Below are positions 17,321 through 25,398 of a stretch of 64,000 bases of DNA, piece by piece. This DNA is from Salinigranum marinum. GTDB taxonomy: Archaea > Halobacteriota > Halobacteria > Halobacteriales > Haloferacaceae. The stretch is from NCBI RefSeq assembly GCF_024228675.1, contig NZ_CP100461.1:2911398-2975397 (forward strand), written 5' to 3'. Numbering within the stretch: position 1 is the stretch's first letter; each line of letters starts with the position of its first letter. The notes beneath the pieces were generated by a model. The model was not told the origin of the DNA and did not search any database. It saw only the letters and a program-made list of their open reading frames with translations. The position numbers were made by a program, and so were the translations under genes.

Positions 17321-18769
17321 TCAGTCGTGGCTGCGCCGCCACAGCCACCAGCCACCGAGGCCGAACGCCGCGAGGCCAGTCGGCGGACGGAACCCGGGCA
17401 GCGTGACGCTCGAGTCGGCGGTCGGCGCCGAGGGGGTCTCCGTGGACGAAGTCCCGAGCGACGGAGGCGCCGACTGCGACCCCTGCCGGTCGGGGAACGT
17501 GTAGAGCCGGCCGGGGACGGGGTCGACACCGCGGCTCGCCGCGACGAAGAAGCCGTCCGACCCCGTCGTGACCGCCTGCGCGGTCCAGAAACTCGCCTCC
17601 CGGGGCGCGTGCCACCACGACTCCTCGACCGGACTCGCGGGGTCGGTCACGTCGTGCCGCTTCACCCCGCCCCGGTACCACGAGGTGTACAGCGTCCCCC
17701 CTCGGAGGTCGAGATTGTGCGCCGTCGTCCAGGTTCCCCGCCGCGTCGGGTCGTCGCTGGTCGGCGGGAGAACCGCCGCCTCCCTGACCGGGGCGGCCGG
17801 CTCCGAGACGTCCCAGAGGTCGACGCCGCTCGGGCCGCCGACGGTCCGGTCCCGGTAGCCGTCGCCGTCGTCGTCGACGCTGACCCCGAAGCTCTCCTTG
17901 CCGACCGCGAGGAGCGTCCCCGACCCGTCCAGCGTCGCGTAGTGGTGGTTTCCCGGTCCCGTGACCGCCGGTGCGGGCCCCTCCGCCGGGAGGCCGCCAG
18001 GAGTGGGTGCCTCGACACGCCCGACCACCGTCGTGTCGGCCGGCTCCGAGACGTCGACCAGCCAGGTGCCGGCGTCCCAGCACGCACAGACGGCGACGCC
18101 GTCGTGGACGGTCACGTCGTGGAGCGTCCGGCGGGCCGATTCGACCGACCCCCAGGCGGTGTCCTCGTTGAGCAACGACCACGAACCGAGTTCGACGGGG
18201 GAGTCCCGAGCGACGTCGACGATCACGAGCGCGTTGCGGTCGCCGTCGTTGCCGGTGAGGTACGCCCGCCCGTCGGCGACGTCGCAGTTGTGGACGGGGA
18301 AGTCGGTCGGGAAGAAGCCGCGCTCGCGGGGATCGGCGGGCTCGGAGACGTCGACGACGGCCACTCCGGCGAGCGCGTTCCGGCGGGGGTGGGCGGGCCC
18401 GGCGACGACGAGCGTGTCGCCGTCGACTTTCACGTCCTGAACGTTCACGAGCGGCCCGTCCTCCTCCGCGGATCGGAGGTCGGTCCGGCGCGCCAGCATC
18501 CGCGGCTCGGTCGGATCGGAGAGATCGACGGTCGCGTAGCCGTCCCCGGTGGCGACGTACGCGATCCGACCGTCGCCGACGACCGCCTCGCGTGCGCCGG
18601 GGACGTCAACCACGCCGAGCGGGTCGTACCCCTCGCTCGCCTCGCCGCCGACCGTGCCGTCGCCGTCGCCGCCTCCCTCGTGGGCGCTCGCGGCTCGGGT
18701 GGCGACGAACCCGGCGCTCCCGACGCCGAGACCGACCGCCGTCCCGCGGAGCACGTCGCGCCTGCGCAC
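17321..18769 (-). CDS. Secreted LVIVD-repeat beta-propeller with Tat signal and PGF-CTERM-like tail
   Basis: 482-residue exported protein. With the GTG at 18769 it begins MRRRDVLRGTAVGLGVGSAG, a twin-arginine signal ending near ATRAASA. At least six propeller blades carry the LVIVD signature, such as GVAVVDVSEPADPRERG, ALVIVDVARDSPVELGS and GTWLVDVSEPADTTVVG. A Ser/Thr/Pro-rich linker then leads to TLPGFRPPTGLAAFGLGGWW followed by RRSHD: a PGF motif, a short hydrophobic helix and a basic end, as in archaeosortase A substrates. The GTG is preferred because a TTAT element lies about 27 bp upstream. The ligand or function of these propellers is unknown. Cell-surface anchoring is an inference. 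Confidence 0.88.
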   Translation of the reverse strand: MRRRDVLRGTAVGLGVGSAGFVATRAASAHEGGGDGDGTVGGEASEGYDPLGVVDVPGAREAVVGDGRIAYVATGDGYATVDLSDPTEPRMLARRTDLRSAEEDGPLVNVQDVKVDGDTLVVAGPAHPRRNALAGVAVVDVSEPADPRERGFFPTDFPVHNCDVADGRAYLTGNDGDRNALVIVDVARDSPVELGSWSLLNEDTAWGSVESARRTLHDVTVHDGVAVCACWDAGTWLVDVSEPADTTVVGRVEAPTPGGLPAEGPAPAVTGPGNHHYATLDGSGTLLAVGKESFGVSVDDDGDGYRDRTVGGPSGVDLWDVSEPAAPVREAAVLPPTSDDPTRRGTWTTAHNLDLRGGTLYTSWYRGGVKRHDVTDPASPVEESWWHAPREASFWTAQAVTTGSDGFFVAASRGVDPVPGRLYTFPDRQGSQSAPPSLGTSSTETPSAPTADSSVTLPGFRPPTGLAAFGLGGWWLWRRSHD

Positions 18770-18907
18770 GACCGGGGTTGGAGACGGAGGCTCATAAGCC
18801 GTGGCTCGTCTCGGCTGACGTCGCTGGGGAGTACCCTCCGTCTCGAGTTCGTGGCGACCCGTCCATCCCAGAGGAGGAACGGTAGACGACAAGAGCAGCC
18901 ACTAGCG

Positions 18908-18960
18908 CGGGTATACCACACCCTCCCCAGCCGACTTGCTCACTCGTCCCTCGCGCGTGA
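18908..18960 (-). repeat. Dispersed intergenic element, copy C
   Basis: Read on the minus strand, this stretch runs GCGCGAGGGACGAGTGAGCA and then AGTCGGCTGGGGAGGGTGTG. It shares that core with copies at 33945 and 49829, but lacks about 26 internal bases. One end merges with the long hairpin at 18953-18991. It lies in a 339 bp gap (18770-19108) with no convincing gene. Confidence 0.75.
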
Positions 18961-18991
18961 GTCGCCGACTCCGGTCGGCGACGTCACGCGC
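18953..18991. repeat. Long hairpin (17 bp stem, one bulge, TCCG loop)
   Basis: Arms GCGCGTGA+GTCGCCGAC (18953-18969) and GTCGGCGAC+TCACGCGC (18974-18982, 18984-18991) pair perfectly around the loop TCCG, with only G18983 unpaired. It sits about 120 nt downstream of the glucokinase stop and touches dispersed-element copy C. It could be a transcript 3' structure or part of the element itself. Confidence 0.75.
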
Positions 18992-19108
18992 CACCGCGGG
19001 ACACAGCGCTCCCCGCGATCGTGCGGGGCGACCGTCGATTCCGCGCGGCCTCACAGCCGTGTGCGGTCGTCGATCCCGCCTGCGGAAACACGCACGAGCC
19101 TGCCAGAC

Positions 19109-20080
19109 CTACAGTCTGGCACGGTCGCCAGTCCCACCGGTCATCGCGCTCGCGACCGCCCCCTTCACGACGACCTCGTCCCCGAGCGACGTGAGCTGGA
19201 TGTCGGGGACGTTGACCATCACCATCTCCTCGACGCGCTCGCGGATCGGGTCGACCACGAGGTCGGGGTTGCGGAGCGCGACGGCCCCGCCGATGTAGAT
19301 GACGATGGGGGCGTACGCGTGGATGACGTTTGCGACGCCCATCGCGTTCCAGTGACAGAGTTGGTCGATCACGTAGTCGGCGAACTCGTCGTCCTCGGCG
19401 TGTTCGAACACGTCGACGGCGGAGAACTCGGGGTCGTCGACGGGCAGGGCCGTCTCGACCGTCGGATCCTCCTGATATAGTTCGTACGCGTACCGGGGGA
19501 TGTTCTTCCCCGAGCAGTAGCCCTCCCAGTGGCCGTCGTGGCCACAGCCACACGTCATGAACCCGTGGGGATCGACGGTCATGTGGCCGACCTCGCCGGC
19601 GTTGCCGTCCCAGCCCGAGAGGACGTGTCCGTCGATACAGACGCCGGCCCCGATGCCGGTCGAGACGGTGATGTAGACGACGTCGTCGGGGTTTCGCTCC
19701 GAGTGGAAGCGTTCGCCGATGACGCCCGCGGCCGTGTCGTTGTGGAGGTAGATGCGGTCGGTGTCGAGCAACACGGAGAGGGGGCCGGTCAGCGGGATGC
19801 GGTCGATCGTATCGGGGAGGTTCGCGGGGTTCTCGACGGCCCCTTCGGCGAGGTCGAGCGGGCCGATCGAACCGACACCCGCCGCGGCGACGGCTTCGGG
19901 GTCGACGCCGGCGTCGTCACAGGCACCCCGGGCGACTTCGAGAACGGCCTCCGTGACGGCGATGCCCGTCGGCCCGCGCGGCGTGCCACGCTTTGCGGTC
20001 CCGATGAGTCGCCCCTCCGAATCCGCGACGACCGCCCTGACGTTTGTCGCCCCCAGGTCGACACCAACGTAGTACGTCAT
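19109..20080 (-). CDS. glkA: ROK-family glucokinase
   Basis: 323-residue sugar kinase expected to phosphorylate glucose with ATP. The phosphate-1 loop is YVGVDLGATNVRAVVADSEG, substrate residues lie in YLHNDTAAGVIGERF, and YITVSTGIGAGVCIDGHVL is the second ROK signature. The zinc motif reads TCGCGHDGHWE: the usual third Cys of CxCGxxGCxE is His, which could still bind zinc. ATG 20080 (MTYYVG) is chosen because the DLGATN loop then starts at residue 8. The neighbour pgi (15494) acts on the product. Confidence 0.9.
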   Translation of the reverse strand: MTYYVGVDLGATNVRAVVADSEGRLIGTAKRGTPRGPTGIAVTEAVLEVARGACDDAGVDPEAVAAAGVGSIGPLDLAEGAVENPANLPDTIDRIPLTGPLSVLLDTDRIYLHNDTAAGVIGERFHSERNPDDVVYITVSTGIGAGVCIDGHVLSGWDGNAGEVGHMTVDPHGFMTCGCGHDGHWEGYCSGKNIPRYAYELYQEDPTVETALPVDDPEFSAVDVFEHAEDDEFADYVIDQLCHWNAMGVANVIHAYAPIVIYIGGAVALRNPDLVVDPIRERVEEMVMVNVPDIQLTSLGDEVVVKGAVASAMTGGTGDRARL

Positions 20081-20225
20081 TGTATCGAGTGGCACGCGCC
20101 GAGCACTTAATCAGGGTGGTTCCGACTATCGAATCCGGGAACCGATCGGCCGACGACTCCGGACAGACCCCTGACGTGGTGGCTGCCGTTTCGGGCCTGT
20201 ACCCTGCTGTGAGGGCCGACCGCGC

Positions 20226-20684
20226 TCACTTCGTGTCCGCGCGGACGAACGTTACCGGACACGGCGCGTCGAGCATCACTTCCTGTGCGGTGCTCCCGAA
20301 GACGGCCTTGCCGGCCGGCGATCGCTTGCGACCGCCGACGATGACGAGGTCGGCGTTGGTGTCGGTGGCGATCGAGACGATCTCCTCGCCGTGGTCGCCG
20401 ACCCCGCCGCGGACCTCGTAGGCCAGGCCCGCCTCGTCGAGCATCTTCCCGAGTGCGCGGGTCGTCGTGTGCCGGCGTGCGGCGTTGCCCGGTGTCGCCT
20501 CCTCGGCGTTCGGCTCGATCTCCAGTCTGTCCAGCGTCTCCGCGAACTGCTCTTCGGTGAAGACGTGTGCGAGGACGACGGTCGCGTCTGCCGGCCCGCA
20601 GATGTCGATCGCCTCTTCGCCGAGTCGCTCGTATCGGTCGGCGTCGGACGGCCCGACGGCCACCAGGACGGTGTCGAGGGTCAT
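20226..20684 (-). CDS. Universal stress protein (UspA domain)
   Basis: 152-residue single-domain UspA. It begins MTLDTVLVAVGPSDADRYER and ends with DLVIVGGRKRSPAGKAVFGS TAQEVMLDAPCPVTFVR, which holds the full G-x2-G-x9-GS ATP-binding pattern. It is somewhat longer than the UspA at 5829 because of an insertion in the middle (EEATPGNAARRHTTTRALGK). A TATA element at 20712 drives it from just before the start. The cellular stress it serves is unknown. Confidence 0.93.
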   Translation of the reverse strand: MTLDTVLVAVGPSDADRYERLGEEAIDICGPADATVVLAHVFTEEQFAETLDRLEIEPNAEEATPGNAARRHTTTRALGKMLDEAGLAYEVRGGVGDHGEEIVSIATDTNADLVIVGGRKRSPAGKAVFGSTAQEVMLDAPCPVTFVRADTK

Positions 20685-20711
20685 ACCCACCGTGCGATTC
20701 TCCTCCCTGAG

Positions 20712-20720
20712 TATTAAATT
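20712..20720 (-). promoter_or_regulatory. TATA-like element of the uspA gene at 20226
   Basis: Read on the minus strand, AATTTAATA lies 27 bases before the ATG at 20684. A GGAGGAG sequence sits between them, about 15 nt before the ATG, but with this TATA position the message would be largely leaderless. Confidence 0.6.
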
Positions 20721-20831
20721 CGACGGGGATTTACTCGTTTGCGAAGTAATAGTTATCCGAACCGGTCCACAGGGCGGCGGTCGGAGCGGCTGGGTGCGCG
20801 CTGGCGCCGACCTCGTTGCGAATGCGGGCGT

Positions 20832-21215
20832 TCAGTAGTCCGGTGCGTCGTCCTCGACGGCTCGTTTCATCGAGTCGCGGCGGGACTTCGCGTCGCGTCC
20901 CGTCACTTCGAGCAGGAAATCGTTCTTCGCGGAGACGGCGTCCTGTGCGTGGTCTTCGAGCCCCTTCTCCAAGATGGCCGCCGCCTCGTGCTCCTCGAAG
21001 TGGACGGCGAGTTGGTCCTTCTTGCCGCTGTACTTCGCCGCGCCGGCGACGATCCGCTTGAACACCGGGTTGTCCGGCTCGTCGACGACGTACAGTTCGT
21101 TGCCGTTCCACTCATCGGTGCCCGTCACGGGACCGAAGTAGCCCTCGATCGTCGCTTTGAGGTCCGGGGCGTTCTCCTCGAGCGTCTGCCCCCGACGCAT
21201 CTTGTACTCCTTCAT
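20832..21215 (-). CDS. DUF5611-like haloarchaeal protein
   Basis: 127-residue soluble alpha/beta protein, which I recall as DUF5611. It opens MKEYKMRRGQTLEENAPDLK and contains ELYVVDEPDNPVFKRIVAGA and KDQLAVHFEEHEAAAILEKG, a repeated strand-helix plan. No catalytic residues can be assigned. The ATG at 21215 is followed immediately by the basic MRRGQ segment conserved in the family. It is transcribed in the same direction as the DUF7093-like gene 59 bp upstream. Function unknown. Confidence 0.82.
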   Translation of the reverse strand: MKEYKMRRGQTLEENAPDLKATIEGYFGPVTGTDEWNGNELYVVDEPDNPVFKRIVAGAAKYSGKKDQLAVHFEEHEAAAILEKGLEDHAQDAVSAKNDFLLEVTGRDAKSRRDSMKRAVEDDAPDY

Positions 21216-21274
21216 GCTCCGTCGTTTGACAGGGGACGGTTTACCTGTTTCGTCACTCGGCGGCGGTGCGACCG

Positions 21275-22393
21275 TCAGCGCTCCCGCTCTGCGATGTAGC
21301 CCTGCTGGCACTCCGGACAGATGTCGCCGGAGCGGAGCGACGAGTCGGGCGGCCGGGCGTGGCCGCAGTTCGGACAGTAGTACTCCGTCTCGACGCCCGG
21401 GGCCGGCTCCGACGCGTCGGCGGTCCCCGCGCTGACGATCGTCCCGTCGCCGGTGCGCTCCTCGACGGTGTTGTCGAGGTAGGACGTCTCGTAGCCGTCG
21501 TCGGTGCCGGTCCGAGACTGGCTCTGGCCGTTCGTCGACTGGGGCGTGATCTCGTTTCCGTACGCGATCCCCGGCCCGCCATCCGTGGCACCCGTCGCCG
21601 CGAAGCCCTCGTCGGTGCCGTCGTGTTCGGGCCACGCCCCCCCGGCGTCCGGGCTGTCGTCGCCGGTCGCGGGGTCGTCGGGCTCCGTCTCGCCGTCGTC
21701 GGGACCACCGCCGATGAGTTCGGCATCCTCCTCGGCCGCGGTCTCGGCGACGGACCGCGCCGCGTCCTCGTCGGGCGTGTCGATCGTCGGGTCGTCGTCG
21801 GTCGGCGAGCCACCGGTGTCGGTGGTTTCGTCGCCCGTCTCACCGGGGCGGGCGTCCGGGGCCGGCTCGGCCGGGCCGGGGCCGGAGCCACCGTCGCCGC
21901 CGGGCCACTCGCCGTGGCCGCGCGCTGTCGGCTCGTCCCCGTCGTCGAGGATGACCGCGTCCTCCTCGTCGGGGTCCGTCGGCTCGTCGAAGCCCGCTTC
22001 GGCTCGATCGATGAGCGTCGTATTCGATTCGGCGTCCTCGGCCGCGTCGGGCGACGACCCCCCGGTGTCGTCGCCCGGGGCGGCGACCCCCTCGGCGGCC
22101 TCTCGCAACGCGGTCGTATCCGGAGCCGACTCCGTGTCGCCCACGGTCGCACCCTGGGTGCTGCTCGCGGGCGCGACCGCCTCGGCGTCCCGTCGGTCCG
22201 GTTCCATCCCCACGTCGGCCTCCGTGCGGATGGCTCTGACCTCGGTACTCTCCGACAACACCTGTTCCTCGCCGCACCGTCGGCAGCGCCGAATCTCGCG
22301 TTCGGTCACCACCATCTCGCTCCCATCCTCCTCGTGCTCGCGAACGACGCCGGACGGGCCGAAGTCGTGTCCGAGCAGGCACCTGAGTCCCAT
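21275..22393 (-). CDS. DUF7093-like protein: two zinc ribbons joined by a long acidic linker
   Basis: 372 residues. The N-terminus (MGLRCLLGHDFGP through CRRCGEEQVL) and the C-terminus (YYCPNCGHARPPD through GDICPECQQGYIAERER) both carry paired cysteines of zinc-ribbon type. About 270 residues between them are almost pure Asp, Glu, Gly, Thr and Pro and should be disordered. The first domain resembles the haloarchaeal DUF7093 N-terminus. No enzyme motif is present, so a scaffold or binding protein is likely. The DUF6432-like gene is divergent from it. Confidence 0.82.
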   Translation of the reverse strand: MGLRCLLGHDFGPSGVVREHEEDGSEMVVTEREIRRCRRCGEEQVLSESTEVRAIRTEADVGMEPDRRDAEAVAPASSTQGATVGDTESAPDTTALREAAEGVAAPGDDTGGSSPDAAEDAESNTTLIDRAEAGFDEPTDPDEEDAVILDDGDEPTARGHGEWPGGDGGSGPGPAEPAPDARPGETGDETTDTGGSPTDDDPTIDTPDEDAARSVAETAAEEDAELIGGGPDDGETEPDDPATGDDSPDAGGAWPEHDGTDEGFAATGATDGGPGIAYGNEITPQSTNGQSQSRTGTDDGYETSYLDNTVEERTGDGTIVSAGTADASEPAPGVETEYYCPNCGHARPPDSSLRSGDICPECQQGYIAERER

Positions 22394-22550
22394 TACCGTT
22401 CCCTACCCGAGTCGGCGGCAAAAAACTACCTCCGGCGTCGGACGGGCGTCTGACGCGGTTTACGTCGGGTTCGGCGCCACTCCATCGTCGGACGCCCGGC
22501 TGACGCGCGTCGGCCCGAGAGGCGAGTCGAGCGGCGCGGACAGCCAACAG

Positions 22551-22556
22551 TATAAA
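22551..22556 (+). promoter_or_regulatory. TATA element of the DUF6432-like gene
   Basis: TATAAA lies 24 bases before the ATG at 22581, the standard leaderless spacing. Confidence 0.7.
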
Positions 22557-22580
22557 CCATCCGCGCCCGATGCAACAGGT

Positions 22581-22880
22581 ATGAGAGCGCGTCGGGAGTT
22601 CCGGAAGCGAAAGGACATCGACGTCGCCGTCCTCGACGCCCTCGTGGACCGAGCCTCGGAGGGGATGACCGTCTACGAGCTCCGGGCCGCCGTCGACGCC
22701 GACATCGACACCATCGGCGAGGCGCTCGACCGGCTGAAGGCGGACGATCTCATCACCGCAGAGGGCGACGACGACCGCGTCCGCATCATGCCGGCCGACC
22801 GCGTCGTTCCCGACCCCGGCGAGACGCCGGACGACGACCGCGGTTTCCTCGGCAAGATCCGCGAGCGACTCGGCTTTTGA
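22581..22880 (+). CDS. DUF6432-like winged-helix protein
   Basis: 99-residue protein. After a basic start (MRARREFRKRKDIDVAVLDA) it shows a winged-helix pattern: LVDRASEGMTVYELRAAVDA, then DIDTIGEALDRLKADDLITA as recognition helix, and a beta wing (EGDDDRVRIMPADRV). It ends in an acidic linker and FLGKIRERLGF. I recall this as DUF6432. DNA binding is likely from the fold, but the targets are unknown. The start is set by the TATA element 24 bp upstream. Confidence 0.85.
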   Translation: MRARREFRKRKDIDVAVLDALVDRASEGMTVYELRAAVDADIDTIGEALDRLKADDLITAEGDDDRVRIMPADRVVPDPGETPDDDRGFLGKIRERLGF

Positions 22881-22968
22881 CCACTGACGGCGCGCCGCCC
22901 GCCCCGGGCGTCGAGACGCTCGGCCACGATTCCCTACCGTTTTCCCCTCCGCGTCCCTCCCGAGCGGT

Positions 22969-24087
22969 ATGACGCTCGTAGGCGACCTCCACGAGACACA
23001 TGGCGCGACGTTCACCGAGCGTGGTGGGGTCAACGTCGTCGACCACTACGGTCGGCCGGAACGCACCCACCGCGCCGTCAGAAACGGCGTCGGCGTCATC
23101 GAGATGGGGTACGGCGTGACCGTCGTCGAGGGGGACGACCGCGTCGACTTCGTCGACAACGCCGTATCGAACCGCGTCCCCGATTCCGATGGGAAGGGCT
23201 GTTACGCGCTGTTGCTCGACCCGCAGGGGCGGATCGAGACCGAACTGTTCGTCTACAACGCGGGCGAGCGCCTCCTGCTTTTCACCCCGCCGTCGCGGCT
23301 CGAACCGTTGCTAAACGACTGGCGCGAGAAGGTGTTCATCCAGGACGTCGAACTCCGCGACGCCTCCGCCGAGTTCGGCGTCTTCGGCGTCCACGGCCCG
23401 AAGTCGACCGAGAAGGTCGCGTCCGTACTCAACCACGCGAGCGCGCCCGAACCGCACCTTCGTTTCGTCCGTGGGTCGATGGCCGACGTCGGCGTCACGG
23501 TCGTCGCCGCGGACGCCCCCACGGGCGAAGAGGGGTACGAGATCGTCTGCCCCGCCGACGAGGCCGAGGAGGTGTTCGACACGCTCCTCGTTCGCGGACT
23601 GAACGCCGTCCCCGTCGGCTACCGGACGTGGGAGACGCTCACGACCGAGGCGGGGACGCCGCTGTTCGACACCGAACTCCGGGGCCGGATCCCGAACGTC
23701 GTCGGCGCGCGGTCGGGACTGGACTTCGAGAAAGGCTGTTACGTCGGCCAGGAGATCGTCTCGAAGGTCGAAAACCGGGGGGAGCCGAGCCAGCGGCTCG
23801 TCGGCCTCCTCCCGGACGAACTGCCCGAGGGCGACGCGGCGGTGTTCGCGGGCGACGCGGCGGTGGGCGAGGTGACCCGCGCCGTCGAGAGCCCCTCGCT
23901 CGACCGCCCGATCGCGCTCGCGTTCGTCGACTTCGACCTCCCCGCCCGCGTCGACGACGGCGTAACCCTCTCGGTCCGGGTCGACGGCGAGGAGGTCGCC
24001 GCCGGGCTCGCCACGCTGCCGTTCGTCGAGGGGAGCGACCTGTCGGGTCGACTGCCGCGGTATCCCGAAGGCGAGGCCGCGGAGTGA
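22969..24087 (+). CDS. ygfZ: YgfZ/GcvT-type tetrahydrofolate-binding protein
   Basis: 372 residues with the GcvT fold. The signature LDFEKGCYVGQEIVSKVENR (K-G-C-Y-x-G-Q-E) identifies the YgfZ/IBA57 branch, which helps maintain Fe-S enzymes, rather than the glycine-cleavage T protein. The N-terminus has GVIEMGYGVTVVEGDDRVDF, and the C-terminal beta-barrel ends with VRVDGEEVAAGLATLPFVEG. Many haloarchaeal members are annotated simply as aminomethyltransferase. It follows the DUF6432-like gene by 88 bp and stands alone from other glycine-cleavage genes. Confidence 0.9.
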   Translation: MTLVGDLHETHGATFTERGGVNVVDHYGRPERTHRAVRNGVGVIEMGYGVTVVEGDDRVDFVDNAVSNRVPDSDGKGCYALLLDPQGRIETELFVYNAGERLLLFTPPSRLEPLLNDWREKVFIQDVELRDASAEFGVFGVHGPKSTEKVASVLNHASAPEPHLRFVRGSMADVGVTVVAADAPTGEEGYEIVCPADEAEEVFDTLLVRGLNAVPVGYRTWETLTTEAGTPLFDTELRGRIPNVVGARSGLDFEKGCYVGQEIVSKVENRGEPSQRLVGLLPDELPEGDAAVFAGDAAVGEVTRAVESPSLDRPIALAFVDFDLPARVDDGVTLSVRVDGEEVAAGLATLPFVEGSDLSGRLPRYPEGEAAE

Positions 24088-24244
24088 GACGCCGCCACGG
24101 TCCCGTGGGGGGTGTGGCTCCTGTCGACGCGGCTCCGCCGGTGCCCGAACGAACGCGGGACCCGTTCCCGACGGAGCGCTCCGTCGACCGAAGCGGACGG
24201 TCGCCTCGGGTCGATCGGTCGCCGCGCGCGGTTGCTGAACCCGT

Positions 24245-25327
24245 TCAGCGGCTCACGAGCTTCCGCAACCCTTCCCTGGAAAAGAGCGTCGAGGGGCGGT
24301 CCATGTGGACGCCGATCTCGCCCGAGAGCGCCCGTAATCCCAGCTTCTGGACCGGTTCGGGCAACGAGTAACACCGCCGGACCCAGTGGCCGAGACTGAT
24401 CTCCCGCGAGAGGTCGGCGCGCCACGCCGACTCGTACGCGTCGAGCGTCTCGGGCGCGTCGGGGTCGATCGTCCGCATCGCGTGGTCCGCGGCCGACATC
24501 CCGTAGAGGATGCCGCCGCCGGTGAACGGCTTGGTCTGGGCGGCGGCGTCCCCGATCAGGAACGCCCGGTCGGTCGTCACGCGTTCGGGCGGGCCGATGG
24601 GGATCCCTCCGGAACAGAAGTGGTCGGTGTCGACGTCGTACGCGTGAGTCAGGACGTCGAACATCTCGTTCACCGACGCGCCCGGCGGCGCGGCGAGGCC
24701 GTACTCGACGCCCGCCTCTCCCCGCGGGATGCGCCACGCGAAAAAGCGCGGCACCGTGAGGTGGACGTCGACGTAGTCGCCGTGGTCGACCTCGTCGGAG
24801 AAGGCGAGCACGCCGTGGAGTGTCTCGGCGGGTTCGGGCAGGTCAAGCGAGCGCCGCACCCGCGAGACGGGCCCGTCACAGCCGGCGACCATCTTCGTCT
24901 CGACCGCCCAGGTCTCCCCGTCGGCCTTAACCGTCACGACGACCCGATCGCCCCGTTCGTCGAGGCCCGTGACCGTGTGGCGTTCGCGGACGTCCGCGCC
25001 CGCCTCCCGTGCGAGATCCGCGAGCGTCCGGTCGAGTTCGACGCGGTCGATGACGTTCGAGATCTCCTCACGCTTGTAAAAGCGGTGCGCTCCCGTGTCG
25101 GGGCCGCCGACGTGGAAGTTCGCGCCGTAGATCCGGTTCTGGAACAGTTCGTCCTTCGCTCGCTCGGGGACGTACTCCCAGACGTCCGTCGAGACGTGCC
25201 CCGAACACGCGAGCGGCGTCCCCACCTCCCCTTTCTCCAGTGCGAGGACGTCGTAGCCGGCCGCGGCGGCCCGACGGGCGAACCGGGCACCGGCGGGACC
25301 GACTCCCACCACGACGAAGTCGTACAT
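24245..25327 (-). CDS. Geranylgeranyl reductase family flavoprotein
   Basis: 360-residue FAD enzyme of the family that saturates the isoprenoid chains of archaeal lipids and of quinone or chlorophyll side chains. The dinucleotide-binding motif is YDFVVVGVGPAGARFARRAA, the GGR signature region PLACSGHVSTDVWEY lies near residue 40, and the second FAD motif is ITTDRAFLIGDAAAQTKPFT-like (VTTDRAFLIGDAAAQTKPFTG). Start ATG 25327 follows a TATA element at 25352. Haloarchaea carry several paralogues; I cannot tell which lipid this one reduces. Confidence 0.9.
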   Translation of the reverse strand: MYDFVVVGVGPAGARFARRAAAAGYDVLALEKGEVGTPLACSGHVSTDVWEYVPERAKDELFQNRIYGANFHVGGPDTGAHRFYKREEISNVIDRVELDRTLADLAREAGADVRERHTVTGLDERGDRVVVTVKADGETWAVETKMVAGCDGPVSRVRRSLDLPEPAETLHGVLAFSDEVDHGDYVDVHLTVPRFFAWRIPRGEAGVEYGLAAPPGASVNEMFDVLTHAYDVDTDHFCSGGIPIGPPERVTTDRAFLIGDAAAQTKPFTGGGILYGMSAADHAMRTIDPDAPETLDAYESAWRADLSREISLGHWVRRCYSLPEPVQKLGLRALSGEIGVHMDRPSTLFSREGLRKLVSR

Positions 25328-25351
25328 CGGTGATACCTATCGGGACCGCGA

Positions 25352-25359
25352 GTAAATAT
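25352..25359 (-). promoter_or_regulatory. TATA-like element of the geranylgeranyl reductase gene
   Basis: Read on the minus strand, ATATTTAC lies 24 bases before the ATG at 25327, consistent with a leaderless start. Confidence 0.65.
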
Positions 25360-25398
25360 CTTCTCGAACCGCGCGGTCACGGCCCGCCGGTCGTCGCG

